A stretch of DNA of 64,000 nucleotides from Sesamum alatum (GCA_034509735.1 JACGWO010000001.1:9564854-9628853); one strand, 5' to 3'; positions 25,701 to 39,900 are shown, numbered from the stretch's first letter. Program-made: numbers and translations. Notes: generated from the sequence alone by a model not told the origin.

Positions 25701-26322
25701 TTGTTGAGTAGATATAACTATATGATATTGATAATTAGTATATGATTGTTATAATTATTAAAAATTATTATATATATAAATATTTGACATTGATGATCCT
25801 AATCGTTTTACTCGAAAAATAAGATTTCACCCTTTTCACTTAAAAAGAAAAAGGAAAAAAGGGACGCCCGCCAGCTCATACCGAGCCCTTCTGTTTCGAC
25901 ATTTTTTAACTCAGCCAACCTTTTTATACCTTTCGACGCTTCAATCAATCACGGTTTGTGAATCGCCTGTATCCCCATTTTTCCGCACGAGACTTTTTTT
26001 TTTTGAAAAAAAAGAAGAAACCAAAAAGAAAAAATTAAAGCTAAAATAAAATGAGGTAAATGGTAATTACCTCTTCTCCATTTTTATTTTGTGGGTACGC
26101 AGCCTAAATTTTCGAGACGAACTGATTAAAAAAAAACTGCCTTAATTTGACGCATGCAAAAGGTATTTAATTGGCAAATTCAAATTTCTGCAATTTTTGA
26201 GTTGTAAAAAACATGTCAACTTGATAATGAAAATATTAGAAACACGCCTAAGCATGTGCATGCACAAACAGACACACGCGTAATACATCACTAATAAAGC
26301 ACACTAGTCAATTTCTAAGATA

Positions 26323-26601
26323 CTAGTCGTTATTGCACGCGGTTTTCGCGAGCATATAAAAATGAATTATGTGAGATGAAAAGAAAAATAAAATTATGAA
26401 GGAATGAGAAAAAAAAAAAGTTAGTAAGAAGAAAAAAATATTGAATGGGGTGAGAGAAACGTGGATTAGTGGGTTGAGGGGAAAAACAATAAAAATACTT
26501 TTTTGACCAATAAATTTTTTAAGGAAAGAAGAGGATTGAAGGATAAATTTGAGCATTCAAAAATTGGTACGCCATAAGATTTGCTTTTATAATAGTATAG
26601 A
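26323..26601 (-). mobile_element. Mini-Helitron, 279 bp
   Basis: Read on the minus strand it begins TCTATACTATTATAAAAGCA at 26601, the canonical plant Helitron head. It ends at 26323 with CTAG preceded by a GC-rich palindrome (GCTCGCG-AAAAC-CGCGTGC). The host base before the head is A and the base after CTAG is T, as expected for insertion between A and T without target duplication. There is no open frame. It is a non-autonomous element whose ends look intact enough to be recent. Confidence 0.85.
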
Positions 26602-27016
26602 TGACGCTCGTCTAACAATGAATTATAAATCAATATTAAAACACGCCACATGGAAAATTAGAGCAATTATAAATTTATTCTATTGAACAAACATATACTT
26701 TTTTCTTCTAGACTTATTTCTCAGTAACAGAAATTCACAAAAAGATAAAGTAATTTTCCATCAAGAAGACAAATTAATGTGAAAAGAATAAAGACAACAA
26801 ATATTTTACCAAAGAAAAACAGCCTTATCGCGAACACAAAGTACAAGGTATCAAACACGCAAAGGACCTAATCATACATCAGATTGTCAATTTAAGCATA
26901 TAGTCATTTTCATTTTCGGATATGTGTTGATATGATATATATGGGATGATCTGATCAGTTGAATAGTGTTCTGCGTGGATATGTTTTGCTGTTGGGAAAA
27001 TTATTGTTTGAATTAA

Positions 27017-27165
27017 GTTTCATCGAATCAAATCAATTATAGAGTAAGTGTGATACACTTGCTATGTGATTTGTCATTTTTCTTGAATTGTATACCAATC
27101 AGACTGTTATTATGTTGCACTTGCTATATAATTTATTTGAATTTAGCCAAATTAGGTCCGAGTTT
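27017..27165. repeat. Hairpin repeat, third copy
   Basis: It has the same plan as the copies at 1389-1720: 'atcaattatagagtaagtgt' on the left and a complementary arm containing 'ttgctatataattt' on the right. Confidence 0.5.
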
Positions 27166-28136
27166 GAATTTCCCTTGCTGATGTCAATTTCAAAAGTTTA
27201 TTTTTCTTTAATTTACACATGCGTGTAAATTAATACTAAAACAAATAATTAATGGGATGCAAATTTAGGTATAGGTCTGAATTTATTAATTAATTAATTA
27301 TATATATATATATATATATTCATTTGATTCAAAAGGAAAAACAAGTGATTTTGTCCTTAGTGCTGTTGCATTGCATATAGGGCCCACCAGTTCTTGGACT
27401 TGGGAAGCCTATTTTTTTAGAGAGAGGTACAATAATTTGCATGCATGGATGGATGTCACTTCATGCTCTGTCGCTTTCCAATTTTAATACTTTTGCTAAT
27501 AACCATTTTCTTAGTTATATTCACACACCCACAATTTAATTAAACTCCATTTTGTTAGAACAAAACAGAATGAAATATGAATTATGAGGAGGTTTGCCTA
27601 AGTTTTCTAATAAAAAATTATGAGTTTGTACGTAAATCGTATAAGATATTCTTGAAGTTTCATAATAAGTTTTTAAAACATCTGAATAAAATGTCAAATT
27701 TATAATTAAAATGATTAAAGTTGAAATAACTTGTTAAAAAATTTTAGAAAATAAATAAATCCTATATATATAAGTTTTTGCCTTAAAATTTTATCAAACT
27801 CTCAATATTTAATTTTATGAGCTCCCAATTACATTTTAAAAAATATTATGAAAAACTTATGCATACACTTTCTAAATCAGAATGAATAACTAGTGCAATT
27901 ATAAGAATTGCGCGTAATTACTCATAATTATCCTAATACTTTCTTAATCAACAGATATGCTAGCTAGCTAAATCGGTCACCAATAACTCATTGATGGTAG
28001 TCCATCAACATCCAATTTATTCAATTCGATGTATTAAACGGATTTACGTAGCAACATCTCTCTCTCTCTCTCTCTCTCTCATTATCAAATTACTGTACCA
28101 ATAATAAAAGGCGCTGTCCTTCCAACGTGGGTTATA

Positions 28137-28418
28137 GGAGAAATTGTACTTTTGATTTCACAAGAGAGACGATGTTGTAGTTTTGTTTTGCGGTTTACTG
28201 TCTTAGCACATTTGGTCATATAGACTAAAAAATTAAGCATTTGGGACAAAAAAATGTTATAATTTTTTATCGTATGGAACTAAATATGCCATAATTTTTT
28301 ATTCTATAGGACCAAATGTCGCACTATTTTTTTATCCCATGAAACCAAATATATTAATCTTATAAATTGTGGGATCAAAAGTGCAACACTTTATATAGTG
28401 TGAAATCGAAAGTGCAAT
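28137..28418. mobile_element. Hairpin MITE, ~280 bp
   Basis: The left arm 'gaaattgtacttttgatttc' pairs with the right arm 'gaaatcgaaagtgcaattt'. The interior keeps inverted similarity ('tttggtcatatagac', 'accaaatgtcgcac'). It is non-coding. Confidence 0.6.
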
Positions 28419-29208
28419 TTTTTTTTAATTTTTACTATTAACCCCACTATATACTCTGAGAATATATATATATATATATATTGCTGGAAAATTACCAGAA
28501 AACATCTAAAAATGATGTCCAAAACTTCTAAAAAATGTCATTTTCCTGTCTACGACTTTGTATGTCTTCACTTTCCTGCAGATGTTACCTTTTCTATGAA
28601 AAAAGGTGGAGAACCAGGCAAATATATGTGATGTGTTTTGAATGCTTCAACCATATAATTAATTCTGTACTATTTAAATTTGTTATATTATTCAATCTGA
28701 TGTATAAAATACTAATTACTCTTTTATTATTATATTTGTAAAAATCAGATCAAACTGACAACGACACTTAAAATACCATAATTTCGGAATGGAGAAAATA
28801 TTATTTAATGCGGACCGCACCAGGAAAAAAAAAAAAAAAAGCCAAAACAAAACATAAGTAGTCATAATATTTTTGTAATTAATAGTATACAAATCGAATG
28901 TGATTAATATATCAATTAAACCATAATCTAATAATATATATAAAATGAATGTATTTGAATCTTCTCATTATTCGGGAATGGAATGAAAAATATTTTATTT
29001 ACTGGTTATGGGTATTATATATAAGAAAAAATTAAAAAAACAAAGTATTATTATTGGTGAGAAAGGTGGAGAGAAAAGCAAAAGAAGACATGTTGATATA
29101 CCCTTACCTAACAAGTATATTTCAGCTAGTCCCACTAAAGGACACTGTCCCACTCCCAACCTTCTCATTGGACTCATTCCACTTCAAATCAATTCACGCC
29201 ATTCTTTA

Positions 29209-29239
<31 letters not shown>

Positions 29240-29885
29240 TTTTCATTATTTATTTTTTAGGCAAGTAGACAATGAAAAAAGGGCAATAGTGTGGGGGGTG
29301 TGCAATCATTTTGACAAGTGAGAAAATTATTTTGGAAAATAATAATATTATTTTTTCTTGATTTTCCGAATCAAATTTAATTTATAAAATAAACTATTTA
29401 CAACCTCAGTAGTTTGAAACTAAAAATTTAAATAATTAGCTGTGAAGCTTGTTAATCAAAATTTAATCTCTAGAGAACCTTGTTAAAACTAAAATTAAGT
29501 CGACATCTAATTTTATTTTTTTTTTCTTAAAGAGCTCATAGACTATATTTCTATATTTTTTTTTCAAATTTGTGGCTAATAATTTTTAAATATCTTATAA
29601 GCTTTAAAATATATTAAAATGTTATCATTTTGCCCTACCTCTCCATTTTGCGTAACAAATAGTGAGCTTGGCTTGTTTGTTTGTGTTTTAAGTTTCAGTG
29701 GGAAAACGTATTTTCATTTTTGTATAGTGTTTCGTGTGAAAAGATAATATATTTGTATTAATTAATGAAATTGTGTTTTTATATTGAACTGTGGTGTTAA
29801 ATCAATATCTTTTTACTTTAATTATTGTTTAAAAAACTGAAAACAAAAACACAAACAAACATTATTAAATTTTCCCGAGAAAAAT

Positions 29886-30045
29886 GCAAGCAACCCCCTT
29901 ATGATATTGTAAATGAACAAATTACCCCATTATAAAAAATAAAATAGCAATTTATCCTCTTACATAAATTGCTCAATTTTAAAAAACACATGAAGGTAAA
30001 AATTGTTATTTTTTTCACATGAAAGTAAATTGCACTATACCCATT
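29886..30045. mobile_element. Hairpin MITE, degenerate copy
   Basis: The left part has 'aaaatagcaatttatcctct', and the right part has 'gaaggtaaaaattgttattt' and 'gtaaattgcactatac'. It belongs to the same family as 4424-4650 and 43660-43876 but is more diverged. Confidence 0.5.
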
Positions 30046-31020
30046 TTTTCCCTTCTGCCGAAACTTACATAATGAGTTTTCAAAATAATTTCTCTATGAG
30101 ATAATTTTTGCATAAATAATAGTTTTTATGTTTTTTCATTTTTCTGTGTGTGTGTGTTTTATTTATAACTAAAAAGGAGAAATGAATGGAATAGTTATAG
30201 CATGAGGGGTCATTGTAGAATGGGTTGGGAGGAAAAAGAAGGATAAATGATGGGACCTATTTGCATTGGAATTTATCGTTGAAAATGATTATTTGACAAA
30301 AAAAAGCGCACGGCCGATCGTGTTTCAGTTTCCTTATCTTAACAACCAGCTTCGACTCACTATCATTCACACCCTCACACGGATAATATTCTTTCTACGT
30401 ACCTCCAGCTTCATCATCTATTTATGACAAGTCTTTTCCATAATTCAAATTTTTATTTTATCTATCGTTATTCCGCATTTAAAATGTGGAGCCCCAAACT
30501 TAAGACGTAACGCGTACTTAGTCTGAATTATTGTGCCCATTAATTAGCCAAAGTTTGACAAATATATGTTAAAAAGTTAATTAATCAGCACGTCGAAATG
30601 TTAAACTTAACTTTCTCCAATCTATCTATCTATCTATCTATTCTATCTATCTATCTATTCTAATAATATATATATTTGAAGGAAGTCATTTGACCAATTC
30701 TTTCAATTTTGACCAAATCTTAACTTTCTAGAATTTTAATTTTTTTTATTATAATTAATTTTAAGTATGAAAAGTTAATAACTAATATATAATTTATTAA
30801 TTGGAAAGTTAAATGAATATGGAATCAACCGTTTTTTTTTTTGCAATATTTTAAGTAACTAATCTTAATTTTCTAGAATTTTGATTTTTTTTATTATAAC
30901 TAATTTTAAGTATGAAAATTTAATAACTAATCTTTTTTTTACGTATAATTTTAATTAATTGAAAAGTCAAATCAATTGACAATGCAAATAGCCGTGAATC
31001 CGTTTTATGTAATTGATCTG

Positions 31021-31421
31021 CCGTAAATTTGCTACATAATTTCAAGTAATTAATCTTTTTTACCATATAATTTTAATTAATTGACCACATTGATTTTCTT
31101 TTCAGAAATAATATATTGTTGCTTTCTCAAAATCTTTTTTTTCTTTTTGATCCGCCGTAAATTTGCTACATATTTTCAAGTAATTAATCTTTTTTACCAT
31201 ATAATTTTAATTAATTGACCACATTGATTTTCTTTTCAGAAATAATATATTGTTGCTTTCTCAAAATCTTTTTTTTCTTTTTGATCCGCCGTAAATTTGC
31301 TACATATTTTCAAGTAATTAATCTTTTTTACCATATAATTTTAATTAATTGACCACATTGATTTTCTTTTCAGAAATATATTTTTGCTTTCTCAAAATCT
31401 TTTTTCTTTTTTTTTTTTTTA
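31021..31421 (+). repeat. Three tandem ~134 bp repeats
   Basis: The block starting 'ccgtaaatttgctacat' begins at 31021, 31154 and 31289 and ends each time in a T-rich run after 'ttgctttctcaaaatc'. The second and third copies are almost identical. One further copy of the block closes every 815 bp unit downstream. Confidence 0.9.
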
Positions 31422-34400
31422 ATTGGAAAGTCAAACAAGCCACAAATTTGTTATACATAAATTGGATATGGGAATTTTTTAAAATGAATCAGCCCCTTTT
31501 GCTTGAAATAAGCCGTAATTTGTTTTTCCATTTAAATTGCAATATTCTACTCTTAGACAATAAATAGACATAAAATATTACATATGGATGCATGAAGAGT
31601 ATGTAATCATTCTACATTCTTTGCACACACTTATCAAGAAAGTATGAAATTTTTGCTTTTCTTTGCGTTGTTAATTTTTTTTATTATCTTATTCTGTTTT
31701 ATAGTTTATCTATATGTAATTTTTTATGTGTTAATTATAGATTTATAAAAAGAGAGATTACGAGTACTCAAGCAGTTATGAAATTTTTGTTTTGCTTGAA
31801 TTTTAATACTTTTTATTATCTTAATTTTTTTTAAGTCATGTATATGTGATTTTTCTGTGTCAATAGGATCTTCAATTTCACAAGAAACGAAAAAAGGAAT
31901 TACTCGAGCAGGTATGAATTCTTTTGTATTGGTTTAATTATTAAGTTTTTTATTATCTTATTTTGTATTGTAATTCATGTATTATGTAATTTTCTATGTG
32001 TTTAATTATAGTTTAAAAAATAAGAAGATTAAACCTGTATTATTTTGCTTTCCGCGTAAATTTATTATACGTAAATTGAAAATGCAAATAGCCGTAAATC
32101 CGCCGTAAATTTGCTACATAGTTTAAATAATTAATCTTTTTTTACCATATAATTTTAATTAATTGACCACATTTGATTTTCTTTTCAGAAATAATATATT
32201 GTTTGCTTTCTCAAAATCTTTTTTTTTAAAAAAAAAAAAAATTGGAAAGTCAAACAAGCCACAAATTTGTTATACATAAATTTTGGATATGGGAATTTTT
32301 TTAAAATGAATCAGCCCCTTTTGCTTGAAATAAGCCGTAATTTGTTTTTCCATTTAAATTGCAATATTCTACTCTTAGACAATAAATAGACATAAAATAT
32401 TACATATGGATGCATGGAGAGTATGTAATCATTCTACATTCTTTGCACACACTTATCAAGAAAGTATGAAATTTTTGCTTTTCTTTGCGTTGTTAATTTT
32501 TTTTTATTATCTTATTCTGTTTTATAGTTTATCTATATGTAATTTTTTATGTGTTAATTATAGATTTATAAAAAGAGAGATTACGAGTACGCAAGCAGTT
32601 ATGAAATTTTTGTTTTGCTTGAATTTTAATACTTTTTTATTATCTTAATTTTTTTTAAGTCATGTATATGTGATTTTTCTGTGTCAATAGGATCTTCAAT
32701 TTCACAAGAAACGAAAAAAAGGAATTACTCGAGCAGGTATGAATTCTTTTGTATTGGTTTAATTATTAAGTTTTTTATTATCTTATTTTGTATTGTAATT
32801 CATGTATTATGTAATTTTCTATGTGTTAATTATAGTTTAAAAAATAAGAAGATTAAACCTGTATTATTTTGCTTTCCGCGTAAATTTATTATACGTAAAT
32901 TGAAAATGCAAATAGCCGTAAATCCGCCGTAAATTTGCTACATAGTTTCAAATAATTAATCTTTTTTACCATATAATTTTAATTAATTGACCACATTGAT
33001 TTTCTTTTCAGAAATAATATATTGTTGCTTTCTCAAAATCTTTTTTTAAAAAAAAAAAATTGGAAAGTCAAACAAGCCACAAATTTGTTATACATAAATT
33101 GGATATGGGAATTTTTTAAAATGAATCAGCCCCTTTTGCTTGAAATAAGCCGTAATTTGTTTTTCCATTTAAATTGCAATATTCTACTCTTAGACAATAA
33201 ATAGACATAAAATATTACATATGGATGCATGGAGAGTATGTAATCATTCTACATTCTTTGCACACACTTATCAAGAAAGTATGAAATTTTTGCTTTTCTT
33301 TGCGTTGTTAATTTTTTTTATTATCTTATTCTGTTTTATAGTTTATCTATATGTAATTTTTTATGTGTTAATTATAGATTTATAAAAAGAGAGATTACGA
33401 GTACTCAAGCAGTTATGAAATTTTTGTTTTGCTTGAATTTTAATACTTTTTATTATCTTAATTTTTTTTAAGTCATGTATATGTGATTTTTCTGTGTCAA
33501 TAGGATCTTCAATTTCACAAGAAACGAAAAAAGGAATTACTCGAGCAGGTATGAATTCTTTTGTATTGGTTTAATTATTAAGTTTTTTATTATCTTATTT
33601 TGTATTGTAATTCATGTATTATGTAATTTTCTATGTGTTAATTATAGTTTAAAAAATAAGAAGATTAAACCTGTATTATTTTGCTTTCCGCGTAAATTTA
33701 TTATACGTAAATTGAAAATGCAAATAGCCGTAAATCCGCCGTAAATTTGCTACATAGTTTCAAATAATTAATCTTTTTTTTTACCATATAATTTTAATTA
33801 ATTGACCACATTGATTTTCTTTTCAGAAATAATATATTGTTGCTTTCTCAAAATCTTTTTTTAAAAAAAAAAATTGGAAAGTCAAACAAGCCACAAATTT
33901 GTTATACATAAATTGGATATGGGAATTTTTTAAAATGAATCAGCCCCTTTTGCTTGAAATAAGCCGTAATTTGTTTTTCCATTTAATTGCAATATTCTAC
34001 TCTTAGACAATAAATAGACATAAAATATTACATATGGATGCATGGAGAGTATGTAATCATTCTACATTCTTTGCACACACTTATCAAGAAAGTATGAAAT
34101 TTTTGCTTTTCTTTGCGTTGTTAATTTTTTTTATTATCTTATTCTGTTTTATAGTTTATCTATATGTAATTTTTTATGTGTTAATTATAGATTTATAAAA
34201 AGAGAGATTACGAGTACTCAAGCAGTTATGAAATTTTTGTTTTGCTTGAATTTTAATACTTTTTATTATCTTAATTTTTTTTAAGTCATGTATATGTGAT
34301 TTTTCTGTGTCAATAGGATCTTCAATTTTCACAAGAAACGAAAAAAGGAAATTACTCGAGCAGGTATGAATTCTTTTGTATTGGTTTAATTATTAAGTTT

Positions 34401-34957
34401 TTATTATCTTATTTTGTATTGTAATTCATGTATTATGTAATTTTCTATGTTTTAATTATAGTTTTAAAAAATAAGAAGATTAAACCTGTATTATTTTGCT
34501 TTCCGCGTAAATTTATTATACGTAAATTGAAAATGCAAATAGCCGTAAATCCGCCGTAAATTTGCTACATAGTTTCAAATAATTAATCTTTTTTACCATA
34601 TAATTTTAATTAATTGACCACATTGATTTTCTTTTCAGAAATAATATATTGTTGCTTTCTCAAAATCTTTTTTTAAAAAAAAAAAATTGGAAAGTCAAAC
34701 AAGCCACAAATTTGTTATACATAAATTGGATATGGGAATTTTTTAAAATGAATCGACCCCTTTTGCTTGAAATAAGCCATAATTTGTTTTTCCATTTCAA
34801 TTTGCAATATTCTACTCTTAGACAATAAATACACTTTTTAAATGATCAGCCCATTTTGCTTGAAATCAGCCATAATTCGTTTTTCCATTTAAATTGCAAT
34901 ATTCCACTCTTAGACAATAAATAGACATAAAATATTACATATAGATGCATGGAGAGT
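31422..34957 (+). repeat. Tandem array of ~815 bp units in the Helitron leader
   Basis: Units start with 'attggaaagtcaaacaagcc' at 31422, 32241, 33059, 33873 and 34686, giving spacings of 819, 818, 814 and 813. The first four are complete and differ mainly in homopolymer length and a few substitutions (for example actcaagcag versus acgcaagcag in unit 2). The fifth is partial and followed by a short rearranged duplicate at about 34830-34957. A diverged single copy lies at 35806-36190, next to the Helitron coding region. Each unit contains an ATG-led block (atggatgcatgg) and three intron-like modules. Confidence 0.93.
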
Positions 34958-36971
34958 ATGTAGATGTATATATGTAATTTTTTTATGTGTTAATTATTGA
35001 TTAAAAAATAAAAAAAATTAAACCCGTATTATTTTACTTTCCGCGTAAATTTATTATACGTAAATTGAAGATGAAAATAACGTCAAATCTGTTTTATGTA
35101 ATCTTAATTAATTGGCCAAATTAATTCCTTTTTCTTTTTGAATGGTAAAACTTTTGATAAAAAAAACTTCAAAGAGTCAGAACACATCAAGCACCACTAA
35201 ACAACAAATTAGGAATATTTTATTTATTTTTAGCATTAAGTTTCAAATAACAATATTAAAATATATAAGTTTTTATTTGAAACTAACAATAATAGAGGAA
35301 ATTCTTAGGATAATAATATTAAATATTTTTTCTCTTTGAGAGCTTAAGCTGTTTAATGAGTTGATTCTGAATTCAAATTTCATAATTTTATAAGAATATA
35401 ATTTTTTTTTATTTGATATTTATATTTACATATGTTATCTATTCTACATATATATTTGAAGGAAGCCATTTGACCAATTCCTTCAATTTTGACCAAAATC
35501 ATAATTTTCTATAATTTTGATTTTTTATTATAACTAATTTTAAGTATGGAAAGTTAATAATTAATCTTTTTTATCATATAATTTAATTAATTGGAAAGTC
35601 AAATCAGCCATAAATTTATTATACGTAAATTGAAAATGGAAATAGTCGCAAATCCGTTTTATGTAATTGATCAGCCGTAAATTTGCTATATAATTTTAAG
35701 TAACTAATCTTTTTTATTATATAATTTTAGTTAATTGGCCCACATTGATTTCTTTTTCATAAATAATATATCGTTGCTTTCTCAAAATCTTTTTTTTTTT
35801 TTAATTGGAAAGTCAAACAAGCCACAAATTTGTTATACATAAATTCAATATGGAATTTTTTTAAAATCAATCAGCCATTTTTTATTGAAATCAGCCGTAG
35901 CTTTTTTTTTTTTTTTTTTTTTTTTCATTTGAATTTGCAATATTCCACTCTTAGAACAATAAATACAAATAAAATATTACATATGGATGCATGGAGTGAA
36001 GACACATACATTAGTCATATGTAATCGTTCTATATTCTTTTTGCACACTGATCAAACAGGTATAAAATTTTTGCTTTTGTTGCGTTTTAATATTTTTTTA
36101 TTTTCTTATTCTGTTTTATAATTTATCTATATGTAATTTTTTATGTGTTAATTATGGATTTATAAATAAAAAGAGAGAGATTACGAGTACTCATATTAAT
36201 TAAAAAATAGATTTATAAAGAAATATTTTATATAATGCATTAATATTCATAAATTTAAGTTAGAAAATATATATAAAGAGATATAGATAAATATAAGTTT
36301 TATTCATACATATAAATTCAAAAGTAGTATTAATCTTCATAAGAAAAGTTTCCAGAAATAAACTAAAATTTTCATTAATTGTTTAATTTTATTGAAATTT
36401 GTAATCATCGGCTGGAATATAAATTATTTTAAAAGAAAAAGAGGTTTTATACTAATACCTAAGTAACAAAATTGCATATCAATATTACATCATCTTTTTA
36501 TACAATTGTTACAAAAAAAAAAGTGAATATTACAGAACTTCAAGTAACTAATTACTATTGAAGGAGTAGATATATAAAAAAAAATTATTAGTACATATAA
36601 ATATAATAAAAACGAACCAAAAAAATTAGTTTTAACAAAATATAATTTCGAAGGAAGTCTTTAGACTAAATCCTTCAATTTTGACCTATATGTATTCCTT
36701 CAACTTATAGTAGTGCACCAATGATTATGAATAGTTTAGTATATCGTCCCTATATGTATTCCCATAACTCCTAAACTAGATAGTTTGGAAGAATGAAAAA
36801 ATAACATTTAAAAAAAAAAAGTCTTTTATAGAAGTTTCTAACTTCTACAAATTTTAACATAAACAATCTATATATACTTGAAAGTGATTTTAATATATCT
36901 CTAATTAAGATATAATAAAATATATTTTATCATCCTATTTATTATTAATATATGATAGTGAAAAATAACAG

Positions 36972-39900
36972 ATCAACCAACAATACCACGAGCTGCAACT
37001 GGTCGGGTATCTACAAGATCAACATTTGGTGAGAGAAATGTCGTTTGTCGATTTTGTGGTGCCATTATGTGGTTAGAAGAGAAACTTAAACATAGCTCAA
37101 ATATTAATCCTAAGTTTGGGCTATGTTGTCAAAGTGGAAAAGTAGTTTTACCGTTGTTGCCACATTTTCCTGAGTATCTTGATGGATTATTGAAGGATCG
37201 TTTGTTTAAAGACAATATAAGATCCTTCAATTCTATGTTTTGTTTCACATCAAAGGTTAGAAAGATTGATACCTCTGTTCAAGATGGTAGAGGACCACCA
37301 TGCTTTAAGATATATGGTGAAAATTATCATCGGATTGGATCTTTACTTCCGCCACCTGGACGTATGAACAACTTTGTTCAGTTCTATATTTTGCGACGCA
37401 GAAAATGAAGTTCGCAACCGGTTGAGAATCTTACGAGATGGTAACTCGGTAAACCTCACTGCTATTGTTGAGGGTTTGAAAGTTATGTTGGATAACGTGA
37501 ATCCTTGCGTTCAAGTATTTCGTAATGCAAGAGATGCATTGCAACACGATAGTGGTTTGAATTTGTATGTACGCATCTTGCATTCAAGGAGCAATAGGCA
37601 ATACATTCAACCAACCACTAATGAGATTGCTACGTTAATTGTTGGAGAGGATACTAATGTTGTTGGATGTCGTGACATTATTGTCTGCAAAAATGACAGA
37701 TACTTGAAACGAATTAGTGAGACGCATCCGCCGTATACACCACTTCAATATCCATTACTCTTTTCATATGAAACCGATGGGTGGAGAATTGGTATACCTT
37801 ACAACAAAATTTCAGAGCAATCAAGAAACGGAAAGGTCTCTATGAGAGAGTTTTGGGCTTTTCGATTCCAACATAGAGAATCAGAAGAGACGACACTTTT
37901 ACAAGGGGGTCGTTTGTTTAACCAACTAGCTGTTGATTGCTATGCAGCAATTGAACAACAAAGGTTAAATTACGTAAAAACACATTGAGCTGAATACGTG
38001 GAGATTTGTATCAAAGTCTAGAAGATGTTGTTGTCACATGGGACATAGATGCTGGTGCAATTGGAAGAAGGATTGTATTGCCATCATCATTTACAGGAGG
38101 TCTGCATAATATGATGCAACATTATCAAGATTCTATAGCCATATATAGAGCAATTGGACCTCCTGACTTTTTTATTACATTTACATGTAATCCTAATTGG
38201 CCGGAAATTTTTCGAGAACTACTAAAGCTACCTGGTCAGCGTACAGAAGATAGACCAGACATCGTAGCAAGAATATTCAGAATCAAACTTAAGCAGTTGA
38301 TGGAACACTTCAAGGAAAAAAAGTTTTTTGGAAATGTATTAGCAGGTATATCATATATATATGTCATCTTTTTATTTGATATATTAACTTATTAAATATA
38401 TTGATATTTTAAAATTTTCAATGCAAATAGATATTCTTGTGGTAGAATTTCAGAAACGAGGATTACCTCATTCACACATAACTTTGACTTTATCTGACCA
38501 AGATAAGCCTATCACTCCTGAAGATATTGATGAGTTTATATGTGCTAAAATTCCTGACAAGGATGCCGACCTTTTAGCATATGAAACTGTTGTCAGATGT
38601 ATGATTCATGGACCATGTGGGCCATATAATCCAAATGCCTCATGCATGGTAGATGGAAAGTGTTCTAAACACTATCCAAAAAAAAATTATGATCATACTA
38701 CCATTGATGGAGATGGATTTGTGCCATATAGATGTCGATGTGATCCCAGAAATACCGTGATGATTAATGGGGTGGAAATAGACAACAGATGGATTGTTCC
38801 ATATAATCGCGACCTCCTTGTGTTGTTTGATGCTCACATAAATGTTGAGAAATGTGTATCTCCAAAATTGATGAAGTACATGTACAAATACATGTGTAAG
38901 GAAACTGATCGTGCTATAATTGTCATTAAAAATAATATTGAAAGGCGTCAGAATAATGAGCAGAGGTACAGACAAGTTGATGAAATTCAACAATATTTGG
39001 ATTGTCGTTATGTATCAGCTATTGAATCGTGTTGGAGAATATATGAATTTGAGCTACAAAGATATAGTCCAGCTGTTGAACGCTTACAATACCATTTGCC
39101 AAATCAGCAGTTTGTAGTGTTCCGTGAAGAAGATCATTTGTATAACCTTGTCAATCGTGAATGTATTCATGATACAATGTTAACCAAATGGTTTGAAGCA
39201 AACAAAAAATATATTGAAGCAAGATCATTACTTTATGTAGAATTTCCTACTGCTTGGGTTTGGAAGCAGACTACAAAGGACTGGGTCATGAGAAAACATG
39301 GTAAATGTATTGGCAGGTTGCCTTATGCACATCCAGGTTCTGGAGAAAAATACTACTTGCGCATGCTACTCTATAAAGTTCGTGGAGCTCAATGTTTTGA
39401 GGATTTAAGAACTTTTAATGGGATTATATATCCTACATTTAAGCAAGCATGTGCAGCCCGTGGTTTGTTAGATGAGGATAATGAATGGCATGAAGCACTG
39501 TCTGAAGCATCAACTTGCGCATCATCGGTTAAACTTCGAAACATGTTTTCTACCATGCTTATGTTTTCAGAGATAACAGATCTTGTTAATTTATGGGAAC
39601 GACATTGGAGGGCTATGGTGGATGATTTGCAACAAAGAGTCAGACGAGATTTAACAGATACCAACATACATTTAACTGACTCGGACTTGAAGGATTGGGC
39701 ACTTCAAGAAATTGAATGTATACTTAACAGAAATGGAAAGTCACTTGCAGACTTTCCTCCTATGCCCCTACCATCTTTCAGATCTTTTGGCCACATAACA
39801 AATAGACTTATACGAGAAGAGCTTCAATATAATAGCATTGTTGAAGAACAATCATTTTAATCATACTTCAATGGTTTGAATGATGACCAGTTGAGAGTTT

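Larger units (their letters stand above)
26602..30653. other. Transposon-rich spacer left of the large Helitron
   Basis: Four kb without a gene. Features seen are a hairpin repeat at 27017-27165, (TA)n at 27300-27319, (CT)n at 28060-28080, a hairpin MITE at 28137-28418, (AT)n at 28465-28481, (TTA)n at 29213-29238, and a hairpin MITE at 29886-30045. (TATC)n at 30621-30657 runs into the candidate Helitron head. Everything else is AT-rich DNA with only short chance open frames. Confidence 0.55.

Noticed and set aside
31349..31567. Repeated 60-80 codon open frames in the 815 bp units (also near 32406, 32681, 33022)
   Set aside because: They are copies of one AT-rich frame crossing likely splice signals; repetition reflects the array, not independent genes.
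31021..34957. CRISPR-like or centromeric satellite array
   Set aside because: Units are ~815 bp without unique spacers, lie inside Helitron boundaries, and are too few for a satellite.
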